Of a stretch of DNA of 64,000 nucleotides, positions 12,201-21,230 are shown piece by piece. Numbering within the stretch: position 1 is the first letter of the stretch; each line of letters begins with the position of its first letter. A model generated the notes under the pieces. It did no database searches, was not told the DNA's origin, and was given only the letters and a program-made list of their open reading frames with translations. A program made the translations under genes and the position numbers. The DNA is taken from positions 26,246,936 through 26,310,935 of the forward strand of contig NC_058195.1 in NCBI RefSeq assembly GCF_907165205.1, written 5' to 3'. The DNA comes from Coccinella septempunctata. Taxonomy: Eukaryota > Arthropoda > Insecta > Coleoptera > Coccinellidae.

Positions 12201-13235
12201 GGAGCCCTCCTATTTCGAGCTGGACAGAGAGCCCCGGAGAAGCTCGGTATAACCGGCGTGTCGATTGATCCTGAGCGTGCTGGAGCACCGATCACTCAAG
12301 CGGACCAAAGAAGGCTAGCAAGACTGATCCGGAAGTCTCAGTCGAATACATTACTCGAACATCATATGAGTAAGAGCCTGCACTCCATATTTTTCAGGAG
12401 TTTAAAAGACCAAGATCTGTCGGAAGAATTGTCTTTCGCCTTTCTAAAGTCGGCTAGCCTTAAGTCAGAGACGGAGGGATTTGTGATGGCGTGTCAGGAT
12501 GGAGTAATAAATACCAGATGGTATAAAAAGAACATCATGAAAATGGACACCCCAACAACGTGCAGAGCGTGCCATAGTCAACAAGAAATGATTATGCACA
12601 TTCTTTCCGCCTGCAGAGTCCATGCTCCATCGGGGTATATAGAGAGACACAACGCGGCACTCCGAGTTCTCTACTTCCATCTGAGGGCGGCATATGAGAT
12701 AGACAAAGAACCGGTGCTACCATATGTGCCTCTGGAGATTGAAGCGGTGGTCCAGAACGAGAAAGCTCGAATATACTGGAACTACCCTGTCTCAACAACA
12801 CGGCAGATCACTGCAATAAAGCCAGACATACTTCTTTTGGACAAAGAGCTGAAGGAATTGTTCGTCGTGGAATTCTCATCCCCTGCAGAAAACAACATAG
12901 TGATGAAGGAAGAGCAAAAAAGGCAAAAATACAAAGATCTTGTTTTCGAGCTTGGAACTATGTACCCGGGTCATAAAGTCAGGATGGTTGTACTGATCAT
13001 AGGATGTCTCGGAGGAATGAGAGCCAACTACGTGGAAGAATTGAAGATTATTCCGGCCTGCAGATCTTGGACCGAGATACTAGCGCACAGAATGCAGAAG
13101 GCGGTGTTGCTTGGGTCACTGATGTCATCAGATCCCATGAACTCTAGATGCCACTTGCAGCTCATTTCTTTTGTTAAGGGACGCTGCAAGGGCTGGACGA
13201 AGAACTTCTCCGTGGAATGTGTGAGGGGTTTTTAG
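9240..13235 (+). CDS. R4-clade reverse transcriptase with restriction-like endonuclease, intact
   Basis: A 1331-codon ORF, about the length expected for the clade and without a break. Residues about 90-155 (RHKWTPEQHS..., LHGLW) resemble the Myb-like DNA-binding N-terminus of R4/Dong proteins. Residues about 165-280 hold imperfect internal repeats around EEQVTDAPGQQHQ. The RT spans about 530-830: TAPGPDGIQNYWW, LDYAKAFDTSPHDL, FQGDSLSPLLF and the catalytic MYVDDLKLY near 773. The C-terminus has a CCHC knuckle (CRACHSQQEMIMHILSAC, near 1107) and the nuclease site KPDILLL...FVVEFSSP near 1194-1212. The start chosen is the first ATG after the structured leader. It is the best candidate for an active enzyme in the window. 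Confidence 0.93.
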   Translation: MSERNQLSLGKQSLPGDRQGTSGVGAGRDSMRDTNGRTLRRRAPATQKATPLDEEDIDEERVQVVGRIGIQSSQEHPVVGTGSRNRTAQRGRHKWTPEQHSLLSALYRRSGPDRRGHMNRLHGLWCENCPVLNYMTQQNLRDQISHLKRRGILQRSQEQGRLEQQAEEQVTDALSQHQQLTVDITQEQAVALLSDIAGRTRTGTRSNRPTTEHVRDVPDIERAEEQVTDAPGQQHQAMTHRGEAVALEARPRTEKVREVPEIELAGEQVTDAPDRQQQRPRTVRDSSELIDNTKEAFEAAVRDPLIKPTRIKSRHKAEDLAVLNSIIQDHLNETCSLKEVEAAVRAAAYLLCPLKSTAANNNNKHRKRLNQLDIKIKSMRQQASWYQCVIDVLKGKTKPSKRMKEMIEELRATHGTVNLPTVHLLKQKAVDKIRSLAAARKKLIRRKRWIEDNNTFTAEPSKLFQPQQQEVQNPPSPQDVEEFWKSLYEQPAKTRDTPALPRFQQMCDQTLQQNDELSEISAEDIRQALKNKNDFTAPGPDGIQNYWWKSFPATHKHLARLFSGMLIRREPIPSWLVEGRTVLIPKSGDLGQPKNYRPITCRNTLYKILTSVIQDRILRVIGPVWDSIYEQMGAKKGVQGCKDNLLIDKSVCLDARHYKRDLHTSWLDYAKAFDTSPHDLIIRLLKMLKVHPNIIHAIESIIALWKTKFAIRAEGRTVYTGWVRYRRGVFQGDSLSPLLFCLTLMPLSIELRASKIGYKAGPPGRRNHLISHLMYVDDLKLYAPSRTALQQLLNIVSDYTSAMGMSFGLDKCAVFHLRRGRVDDPGEDIQLEDGMTFRCLEEGETYKFLRMKQRGVLETTQIKDALSASYKKKLRDIWKSQLSGKDKVSATNMLAIPILTYSFGVVNWTVNELLDLDRSTRKTMNMNRSLHPNSSIQRIYLPRSQGGRGLQCLEYQHYQQTLETAVRVLRSEDPLLKFVAQHELANHGALLFRAGQRAPEKLGITGVSIDPERAGAPITQADQRRLARLIRKSQSNTLLEHHMSKSLHSIFFRSLKDQDLSEELSFAFLKSASLKSETEGFVMACQDGVINTRWYKKNIMKMDTPTTCRACHSQQEMIMHILSACRVHAPSGYIERHNAALRVLYFHLRAAYEIDKEPVLPYVPLEIEAVVQNEKARIYWNYPVSTTRQITAIKPDILLLDKELKELFVVEFSSPAENNIVMKEEQKRQKYKDLVFELGTMYPGHKVRMVVLIIGCLGGMRANYVEELKIIPACRSWTEILAHRMQKAVLLGSLMSSDPMNSRCHLQLISFVKGRCKGWTKNFSVECVRGF

Positions 13236-13339
13236 TGAGTAGCCAAACAAGATCTCGGAGTCTCACACTACCTAGAGTGCGGACCCTCTGGGTGCCCATA
13301 AAGGGTTTTCCCCTCACACGAAGGAAAAAAAAAAAAAAA

Positions 13340-13352
13340 ATTTCAACATCAA
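13340..13352. repeat. 13-bp target-site duplication, right copy
   Basis: ATTTCAACATCAA follows the poly-A run of R4-2 and matches 9158-9170. The first A overlaps the end of the poly-A run, so that boundary is uncertain by a base. Confidence 0.88.
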
Positions 13353-13386
13353 AACATTACATGTCACGTCAGAAAATACAAATTTT

Positions 13387-16139
13387 TCAAATTTCATTTT
13401 GGAAGAATTCTTCTAGAGAGTATATGGTATTTTTAAGTAGCATATTTTTCAAATTGTTTTTGAATTTCTTTCCGTTAAGCTGCTTTATGGCATCAGGAAG
13501 TTTATTGTAAATTTTTGGGCCCCAGTAATCGACTCCTTGTTGGACGAATTTTCTCTGATGATAAGGGATGGTAAGTTTATCTCTACTCCTTGTGTCAAAC
13601 CGATGGAACAAACCATTGGCAGGAAAGTTGTCCAAATTCTTGTGAACGTATGTGGCGCATTCCAAAATATATATTGCTGGTATGGTAAGTATTTTGAGGA
13701 TTTTGAAAGGTTCTCTACAGCTGTCTGTATATTTTAGGTTCAAGATTGTTCTTACTGCCCTTTTCTGGAGAATCAGGAGATCCCTGCCATGAACCGATGT
13801 ACCCCACAGGAGAATTCCATATGAAACAACTGAATGGAAATTGGCGAAGTAGGTAATGAGACCTGCCTGTTCAGAAGAAAATCTACTCATTATTGCAATA
13901 GAGTATAGGGCTACTGTGAGTTTCTTCCTAATTTCAACAATATGTGTTTCCCAAGATAGAGCTCCGTCCACCATCAATCCGAGTAATTTTATTGAATTGT
14001 TTTTGTGGCCTTTGATTTGGAGAAATTGATCTTTGGATTCATTGATGGAGAGGGAGTTACACCGGAACCAGTTTTCAGAGGTCAGTAGCACATATTCAGT
14101 TGTCAGCTGGAGTTTTGCCTCCTCCGAGGCTTTCATGACAAAGGAGGTGTCATCAGCAAATAAAAGAGTTCTGACAAATCTCTCGACACCATCAGACTCC
14201 AAATCCAGGTCATTCATAAAGATTATGAACAGCAATGGACCCAACTTCGAACCCTGAGGAACTCCAGACCCCACGCTTCTCTCCTTCGACATCGCACCAT
14301 TCCAGTGAACACACTGTGATCTGTTTGAAAGAAACGAGCAGATCAAATTCAAGGCTGGACCCCTCAGTCCATAATATTTCAGCTTATCTATAAGAATATC
14401 ATGGTTTACAGTGTCGAAAGCCTTCGACAAATCTCGTGAAGCAATCTTCGCTATCCACTTCGAATCGAGTGCGCTGATTATGTCCTTCAGCAGCGCCAAC
14501 AGCAACGTTGTTGTAGATTTCGTGTTTCTGAACCCATGCTGATGGCTGCCAAGAATGCCGTTGTCTTCAAAATGCGCTGAGAGTCTTATTCTGATTATTT
14601 CTTCGAGAATTTTCGACAAAGTCGGTAAAATCGAAATCGGACGGTAATTCGACGGATCACTATCATCGCCCTTCTTGTAAATAGGCAATACTCTAGCAGT
14701 CTTAAGTGCTTCTGGAAAGTGACCTTCAGAAAGACACTTATTGAAAATTATGGCTAGTGGTTCTGCAATTTCGATACAGATGGATTTTATGAATGTGGTT
14801 GTCATACCATATATATCCGGTGTTTCTTTGCCTTTGATTTCCTTTATAATACTTATTATCTCTAATTCTGTTATTCGTTGAAATTCTACCAATTTACATC
14901 TTTTAAGATTTTTTTGCTCTAATAACTTGATAGCTTCACTCTTGCAATTTGAAGGAATCTTCAACATCCGCTCATCCACAGAAGAGAAATATCGGTTGAA
15001 GGCGTCAGCGTCTAATATACTGTTAGTTTGTGTATTCTTATTTTTTGCAGTTTCCCTTTTAATGATAGACCATATTGTTTTTGTCTTGTTGTTTGAATTT
15101 TTTATAAGTTCTTCATTTCTTTGTTTCTTGGTGTTTTCCAAGCACTCTTTCAATTCTTCCTTACACAGTTTATATTCTCTTAGTGCTTCTTTAGATCTAG
15201 ATACTCTGAATATGGTGTCCAGTATGTCCAGTTTATCTTTTATTTTTTTTGTTTCGTCATTATTTTCAATGATATATTTATTTTTGTTTTTATTATTTCT
15301 TTTCTTTTCAGGAAACTCAACCTCGAACAAGTTTCTTAGCTGATTGAAGAACACTTGAAAGCTTTTTTCTGCCGCTAAGGGGGTGAGTATATTTTTCCAG
15401 TTAATTGAATTTAGTTTGAGTTTGATGTTATTTATTCCTTGATTTGTGATTTTTCTGTAGGTCTTGTTACACTCATTTAAGGTTGGATTTTTTTTTTCAG
15501 ATATGAATGACATAATCTGCGCAGAATGATCTCCCATGTGCAAGTTCGAAGTACTTGTATTACTAGGATTGAAGTTGCAGACAACGTTATCAACACAAGT
15601 CGATGTGTCGACAGTTATTCTTGATGGTTCTTCGAATTTATGGTGACCATTGTAGCATCTGAATAAATCCAATAATTTATTCTTCTCTTTGCTTTCATTC
15701 AATATATTTACCTTGAAATCACCGCAAATAATCCACTTATATGTTGAGTATTTTCTGTTCATAATGATATTTTCAAAAACTTGTTCTAACTTGTTCAAAA
15801 AATTTTCCAAGTTCGCTGTCTGTGATCTATAAACAGTAAATACTATTAGCTTCTGTTCAGGGATTTCTATTGCTGCTATTTCTAAATTTATTTCTTCTTT
15901 AAATTCGTTGATACTTCCAATTAATTTATATGGTAACGAATTTCGGACCATTATCATGGCTCCTCCACATTTTAGATTGGATCTGCAGAAGTAGTCAGCA
16001 ATATTATAATTGTCAATATTAATGTGAGGGAAAAGGATACTCTCATCTTGACTATACCAATGCTCAGTAATGCACACTATTTCTGGGTTTAGTTCATTCA
16101 GTAGCAAATTTAACTGACTGATTTTATTTTTGAGACATT
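13387..16139 (-). pseudogene. CR1-group ORF2: APE endonuclease plus reverse transcriptase, main part
   Basis: About 915 codons without a stop. The N-terminal APE-type endonuclease lacks only its first residues, which lie across the insertion at 17737-17782. ITEHW, GGAMIMV, FTVYRS, ICGDFKVN and GDHSAQI are the usual endonuclease landmarks. The RT follows with YKKGDDSDPSNYRPISILP, GFRNTKSTTT, DLSKAFDTVNH, GVPQGSKLGP and an intact LLFADDTSF (about 14149-14166). No RNase H is present. It is disrupted by insertion rather than by decay, because the remaining frame is open to its stop at 13387. Confidence 0.9.
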
Positions 16140-17736
16140 CCCAGTCAACCAGTTTCAGTCACAGGGAAGTTGTTGGGAATTAACACTGTGGAAATGCGAC
16201 TTCACAATGTTGATTTAATAAAAGGCCACCAGTACTTACTGGAGAGTTCTTAATGTCCGCAACATCGCATATCGCGGGTAATTACCCAGTACATCACATA
16301 GTAGGTGTAAAAAAAGCACCCTAGACAGCAACTTTGCGACTACTCATTTTGGAGGTTTTTGGAACGATTATTTTGACAGAATAAACTACCAAAGTGTATC
16401 CTCTATTGAAGTTATATTCATGTTCAATTTGATAATTACCATCGTGGCAATCAATTTGCACTCTATATTCGAGGCTTTCCGAGCAAAAGTGACCCAAGCT
16501 ACAATTTTTCTGAAATTGAATTAACAGTAAGAACTGCCTGAAAATGAATCAAAATTTTATATACTCGTAAACTCAATTTCAGAAAAAATGTAGCTTGGGC
16601 CTCTTCGGCTCTGAACGCCTCATTTGTACCCTGTGTTTACTCTTTACTCTTACCTACATATATTTCGCATTCTGCTCTCATCCTCAAAAGGGAAATTGAA
16701 CAACTATATGAATTACTGATATCTTTTTATTCAAGATTAATATGTTTCATACAAATCCAAATATATGAAATAAAGAACATATATCTTGGTTATAAATCTT
16801 CATTCCACTTCAGGAACGGCATGGTCCAGCTGAAGAAGAAAAAATCAGAGCTGTATTGATAGTAATAAATTGAGTGTCATGAAAAATCTAACAACAGTAG
16901 GAGGAGATTTTTTCCAGCACAGTATCTAAAATAATAATTTGAAGTTCTCTCGATGATTCAAATCAATTCCAAGTTTGATTTTGAAGGTTGTGAATGTTAC
17001 TTATCACCTAAATTCATATGAGGTATGTTGAAAGTTGAACGTTACAAAGGTGCAAAAATGGGGAGGATATGGGCCAAAAAGTGATCATGATGTAGTCATT
17101 ATTTCAATAGGTTATATAACTACTCACCTTTTACTGCACGTTAATTAATCAATCAACGTCAAGTAACACTTAACTAAAACGAAATTTAATAATAGAACAG
17201 CTCGGTTAAAATAATTATTCTAAAAATTCATTCATAAAGATTTTGTTTGTTCATTCTCTCAACACAACGCAGTCACAGAACGTCCAGAACGAAAAACGAA
17301 ACACGTCACACCACGTTTTGCATAGCGGGATTTAGGTTATGAGTTAACCTCGAGACCACGTGCTGATAAATAGAACATTTCAGACAGTTACTGAAAGTTT
17401 TTCTTAGAGAAGTCGCTGGGTAGAGTTCATCGAAATTTATTCACAACACATCATTTCATGTTCTAAAAATATCACAGATTCAATATTTCAAAAATATCAA
17501 CAGAGAGAAGTCGCATAATAGTAGCTATATTCACTTCATCGGAACATCTCGATATGATGTTACATGCAACCACTAGGGATCTAAAGTTGAGGAATTCGCA
17601 AACTTAACAATATGCGGACGTTAATGTCCACAATGTGAAATCTTAAGTACATCCATGAAACTTCTCAAAGAAGCGCTTCAATGCGATATTTTTGGGTACT
17701 CCCTGCGACTTACTGTTACATTTCTGGTTGACTGGG
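16140..17736. mobile_element. 1.6-kb TIR DNA transposon in the LINE, superfamily unknown
   Basis: The ends are perfect 13-bp inverted repeats, CCCAGTCAACCAG at 16140-16152 and its complement at 17724-17736, with weaker similarity further in (CACAGGG/CGCAGGG). TT at 16138-16139 and 17737-17738 looks like a 2-bp target duplication, and excision restores the LINE reading frame. There is no transposase-like ORF, so the copy is non-autonomous. It holds an internal hairpin near 16486-16605, with arms related to ACCCAAGCTACA and TGTAGCTTGGG. I cannot place the termini in a named superfamily. Confidence 0.85.
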
Positions 17737-17782
17737 TTGTGTATTGAGATTGATTATTTTTATTTTAGTTGGTGCTAATTTA
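17737..17782 (-). pseudogene. CR1-group ORF2, N-terminal segment cut off by the transposon
   Basis: On the minus strand the frame SKLAPTKIKIINLNTQ runs into the transposon and continues at 16139 as CLKNKISQL, the first beta strand of the APE endonuclease. The segment overlaps the end of ORF1 in another frame, so ORF2 begins at or before the ORF1 stop. This suggests translational coupling, though no ATG marks the start. Confidence 0.75.
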
Positions 17783-18826
17783 CTTGGGGTTCGTAGATTC
17801 CTGTTGAAAAATTGTCGGAGACGATGTAATGCCTACTGATTTCCTATTATAATTAAATCGGTACCTCGAAAAAGCAACCCTTGACGGCCAGAATTTACAG
17901 TCATATACCTGTTCTTTATGCTTAAAGTCTAGTCCTACCTGGAAACATTCATTATCAGCAATTTGGTGATATGTGTTAATTTTATTTACAATAATTTGTT
18001 CTTCTTTCGACGTTTCCAATTTATCTGTTATATAGGTTTTTATTATTTCTTCCGTTACACCTGTTTTAATTTTCGAAAGAAATAGCCATACTTTTTTAAC
18101 GCGAACGTCCCTACCTTGAAATGTAGTTTGGTTTTCATTGTTTGTAGCTGTACCAATAATTTTTGGGCGTTTCGGTTTAATCGTCCTCCATGGAATTTCC
18201 GAATTGCTTGAATTTCTCCCCGTGTTTTCATGTTCCGTATTATTGTTTTGTTTACTTTCGTCCGATATCGTAGTTCGGTTGTGCTCTTTCATTCTGCTGT
18301 CATTCACTTCCGTCAGTTGACTTTGACTTAATTTGTCTTTCGATGGTCGTAGGTCAGTTGTTTGTTTCTGCGTCTGTCTCTTCTCCATTGACGTGTTATC
18401 ATATTTATCAACATTTACATTTTTTTTCAACATTTGACTGTAGGATTCGTGATCCGACTTCTGAATTTTGAAACTAACCTTATCAGAAAGGAGTTTATTA
18501 TTTTCTCGGAGGATTCTGTTGTTTTCCTGGCACTCTTCTAGCAATCTTTTCAGGTACTCATTTTCTAAATTTAATATTTTATTTTGAACCATCAGTTCAT
18601 CATAAGATAATGACAGTTCTTCTGATTTTTTTTCCACTGGTACGTGCTTACAAATTGCATCCTTGCGATCTCCTGCCAGCCTAATGCATGATGGATGGAA
18701 GTTTTCAAAACACTTCCCGCACTGGACCGAATTCACAACTTTATGGTCACAACCTGCACACTTTTGTTTGGGTTTTTTGTCACCTTTATCGGGACGCAAC
18801 TTTAGTTCGTCCTCAATCGTCGCCAT
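17780..18826 (-). CDS. CR1-group LINE ORF1 protein (zinc finger, coiled coil)
   Basis: A 348-codon ORF1, intact. The N-terminus has a PHD-like Cys/His cluster (CAGCDHKV, CGKCFENFHPSC, then CKH). It is followed by a heptad-rich coiled coil (LNLENEYLKRLLEECQENN), a charged Ser/Asn-rich linker, and a C-terminal domain of about 100 residues beginning VWLFLSKIKTGVTEE that resembles the RNA-binding domain of CR1-group ORF1 proteins. The protein would bind LINE RNA and aid retrotransposition. The ATG context (aagATGGCG) is good. ORF2 overlaps its 3' end. Confidence 0.85.
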   Translation of the reverse strand: MATIEDELKLRPDKGDKKPKQKCAGCDHKVVNSVQCGKCFENFHPSCIRLAGDRKDAICKHVPVEKKSEELSLSYDELMVQNKILNLENEYLKRLLEECQENNRILRENNKLLSDKVSFKIQKSDHESYSQMLKKNVNVDKYDNTSMEKRQTQKQTTDLRPSKDKLSQSQLTEVNDSRMKEHNRTTISDESKQNNNTEHENTGRNSSNSEIPWRTIKPKRPKIIGTATNNENQTTFQGRDVRVKKVWLFLSKIKTGVTEEIIKTYITDKLETSKEEQIIVNKINTYHQIADNECFQVGLDFKHKEQVYDCKFWPSRVAFSRYRFNYNRKSVGITSSPTIFQQESTNPK

Positions 18827-18890
18827 CTTTGACTAATCATCACATCACATTTGTTTTTTTCATTTTGTAATACTGCTATTAAACTGATTT

Positions 18891-19562
18891 GAAAGATTCC
18901 GATGCACTGACAAAAATAACCTATCGATGTCATAATTTCGGAATAGGCATTACGTGCCGAATAACTAAAGTGACTTGTACGAATTAGTAATACGAACGAA
19001 TTTTTTTTTCTATATCGAATAAATGAAAGTGAGCGCCTGTGAATGAAAAATGTGTGAACAATATTCAGAATTGTGTTTCAATTTGTCTTAGCAGTCAATA
19101 TACATGGCGATTTTTTTGACCTATCCGCTTTTGAAAAACACAATCTGAAATGAGAGTCCGTCCCTGAATATTGCAATACTTGGAGTGGATCTAAATTGAT
19201 AATATTCTTCTGTGTTCAATTGTATTTATATGTAAGTATTCAGTGTAGTTTGAATTGCTATAACAGGTTCATAAATTTTTCCATCTACAGGATGATGTTT
19301 TGTATGATTTCTGATAATATGAAAAATTAGAGTCCGGTTCTGGAAACTGATAAACTGTTACATCTGCTGCATGGGGATTAGTGTAGTCCTTCAACGCACC
19401 AAATTTGATGGGTTTGTGATCATTCGTTCGTCCTCTAGAGCGTTTTCAATATATGACCCGAAACTGGAAATCGCCCTGTATTATCCAAACGAATGGCTGA
19501 AGACCCAGCATATGGGGTATTTTCGAACCAGCTAAGTGTCCTCTGGCAATGTGTGGAATATG
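18891..19562. other. No gene seen
   Basis: AT-rich sequence between the LINE ORF1 and the foldback repeat. No ORF, RNA gene or repeat unit that I can support. Confidence 0.5.
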
Positions 19563-20688
19563 TACAGGGTGGGCAAATTTCGATGTTTTAGCACTACAGC
19601 TTTTAAACCAGAGGAGATAGACAAAATCTGATACCCCATTCTCGTTCTGTTTTTCTGAGGAACTAACAATGGTGATAGTCATTTTTGGCCAGTTTCTTTT
19701 GTTTTCGAGTTATAACCAAAAATTGGAAAAATGGCGATATCGAAATAAATTTATATCTCCGCTAATACTGATGATAGAGCTCTGAATTTAAAACATTTTA
19801 CAGGCACTTTTTTACTCAGAATCCAGTGGCGTGCTCGCCTTTTTAGCAGGATTTTTAATTTCGAAGCTATGACCCAAAGTTATGTTTTTTCAAATGGGAA
19901 CACTAGATTTCTGTGCAATTTTTTGAAAGCTTAATTTTTACTGATTTCAAAAATATATAACATCATATGGTTTGTATCAATATAAATAATAGAAAATGTT
20001 CAAAAACCTTTTTTCTTAATATTTCTATGGTTTCAACTTTTGATGAGCATAGAAAAATATAGCATCGTATGATTACCACTGTCTCCTTCTATTAGTCCTT
20101 TCATTATCATAAAAGTTCAGGAAATATAAATATCTAGATTCAAATTTTGTGAAAATTGGAAAAAGCATAGAAAGAATGACATTACCGGAAGGTGTTATAG
20201 GAAGCTCTATTTTTCTGTGCTCGTCAAAAGTTCATAGAAATATTGAGAAAAAAGGCTTTCGACCATTTTCTATTATTCATGTTGATATAAACCAAATGAT
20301 GTTATATATTTTTGGAATCAGTAAAAATTAAGCTTTCAAAAAATTGCACAGAAATTTAGTGTTCCCATTTAAAAAAACATAACTTTGGGTCATAGCTTCG
20401 TAATTGAGTATCCTGCTAAAAAGACGAGCACGCCACTGGATTCTAAGTAAAAAAGTGCCTGTATAATGTTTTAATTTCAGAACTCTATCATCAATCATCA
20501 ATTTATTTCGATATCGCCATTTTTCCAATTTTTGCTTATAACTCGAAAACAAAAGAAAGTGGCCAAAACTGACTACTACTATTATTAGTTTCTCAGAAAA
20601 AGAGAACGAGAATGGGGTATCAGATTTTGTCTATCTCCTCTGGTTTAAAAGCTGTAGTGCTAAAACATCGAAATTTGCCCACCCTGTA
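19563..20688. mobile_element. 1.13-kb foldback transposon (giant palindrome)
   Basis: Two arms of about 500 bases are near-perfect inverted copies around a spacer of roughly 140 bases centred near 20125. The outer ends read TA then CAGGGTGGGCAAATTTCG on the left and its complement, ending CCCTGTA, on the right, so TA is the likely target duplication. No protein is encoded. A half copy lies at 56.0-56.3 kb. The TA target suggests mobilisation by a Tc1/mariner-type enzyme, which is an inference. Confidence 0.88.
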
Positions 20689-20998
20689 CAGTTCAACAGG
20701 ATTCACCATGTATGTTTCGTTCTTTATATGCTTAACAATATTTTTCTATAGCGACTTTTATTTTGTTTTCAATTCCTTTTTTTAAGTATATCTTTTCCAA
20801 TCATAACTTTTCACGTAAATATCATCTTTGTCTTGGCCTATTTATTTCCTTCTCCCACAAATTGCATTTGTCTTCTTCAAATTTCACGGGACTTTCGTCA
20901 TGATTTTTTACGATTGCTTGTACCAATTTCCTCCTTCAGCGCCTTACTTTGAAAAACATTTATTTCATTTCACGTAACATAAGTTACCAGATACCTTG
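20689..20998. other. No gene seen
   Basis: AT-rich spacer between the foldback element and a Penelope-like scrap. No supportable feature. Confidence 0.5.
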
Positions 20999-21230
20999 TC
21001 AAAAATGCGAAAAAACGTACATGGAACATAAATGACAAAAAATCAAGAACAAAATAGCTGGACAAAAAGGAGACATCAAAAACCACCTACAGAGATGTAG
21101 GAGATGCGTTGGCATTACATATGCATACAAACGATCACGCAGACCAAACTTTGGCGACACCACTGTACTTGAACAAAATGAAAAACGCTCGAATATTGTA
21201 GCGTAGTTACCCTTTGCGGAAGAAACTACG
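20999..21230 (+). pseudogene. Penelope-like element, GIY-YIG endonuclease scrap
   Basis: Read across frames on the plus strand, CEKTYMEHK, then IKNKIAGQKGDIK, and in a shifted frame ALALHMHTNDHA and LNKMKNARIL, follow the order of a Penelope-like GIY-YIG domain (normally a CxxCxxxYIGQT start, a basic helix and an NH/HxH segment). Stops and frameshifts are frequent and the key tyrosines are lost. It is an old fragment with no RT attached. A better preserved Penelope-like RT lies at 54.3-55.4 kb on the other strand. Confidence 0.5.

Larger units (their letters stand above)
9171..13339 (+). mobile_element. R4-clade LINE copy 2 (R4-2), full length
   Basis: A complete non-LTR element: a GC-rich, foldable 69-base 5' UTR beginning CCCGCACGGGGG, one long ORF, a 3' UTR and a run of about 16 A. 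It is bounded by a 13-bp target duplication (9158-9170 and 13340-13352). It inserted 13 bases from the TAA run that borders R4-1. The 3' UTR has an inverted repeat, GTGTGAGGGG at 13217-13226 against CCCCTCACAC near 13310-13319, that could form a stem recognised by the reverse transcriptase. The intact ORF and perfect duplication indicate recent insertion. Confidence 0.9.
13341..18890 (-). mobile_element. CR1-group LINE with ORF1 and ORF2, split by three insertions
   Basis: A minus-strand, two-ORF LINE. Its 3' tail continues, once the R4 elements are removed, into the TAA/ATT tract at 9145-9157 and 5842-5853. Its ORF2 is interrupted near its start by a TIR transposon (16140-17736). Taking out that insert joins the codons of the endonuclease N-terminus perfectly (INLNTQ then CLKNKISQL), so the LINE was intact when hit. 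The 5' end is not defined; I place it just upstream of ORF1. Confidence 0.82.

Noticed and set aside
14927..15343. 138-codon plus-strand frame
   Set aside because: It is the antisense of the Lys-rich linker of the minus-strand LINE ORF2 and reads as a false hydrophobic protein.
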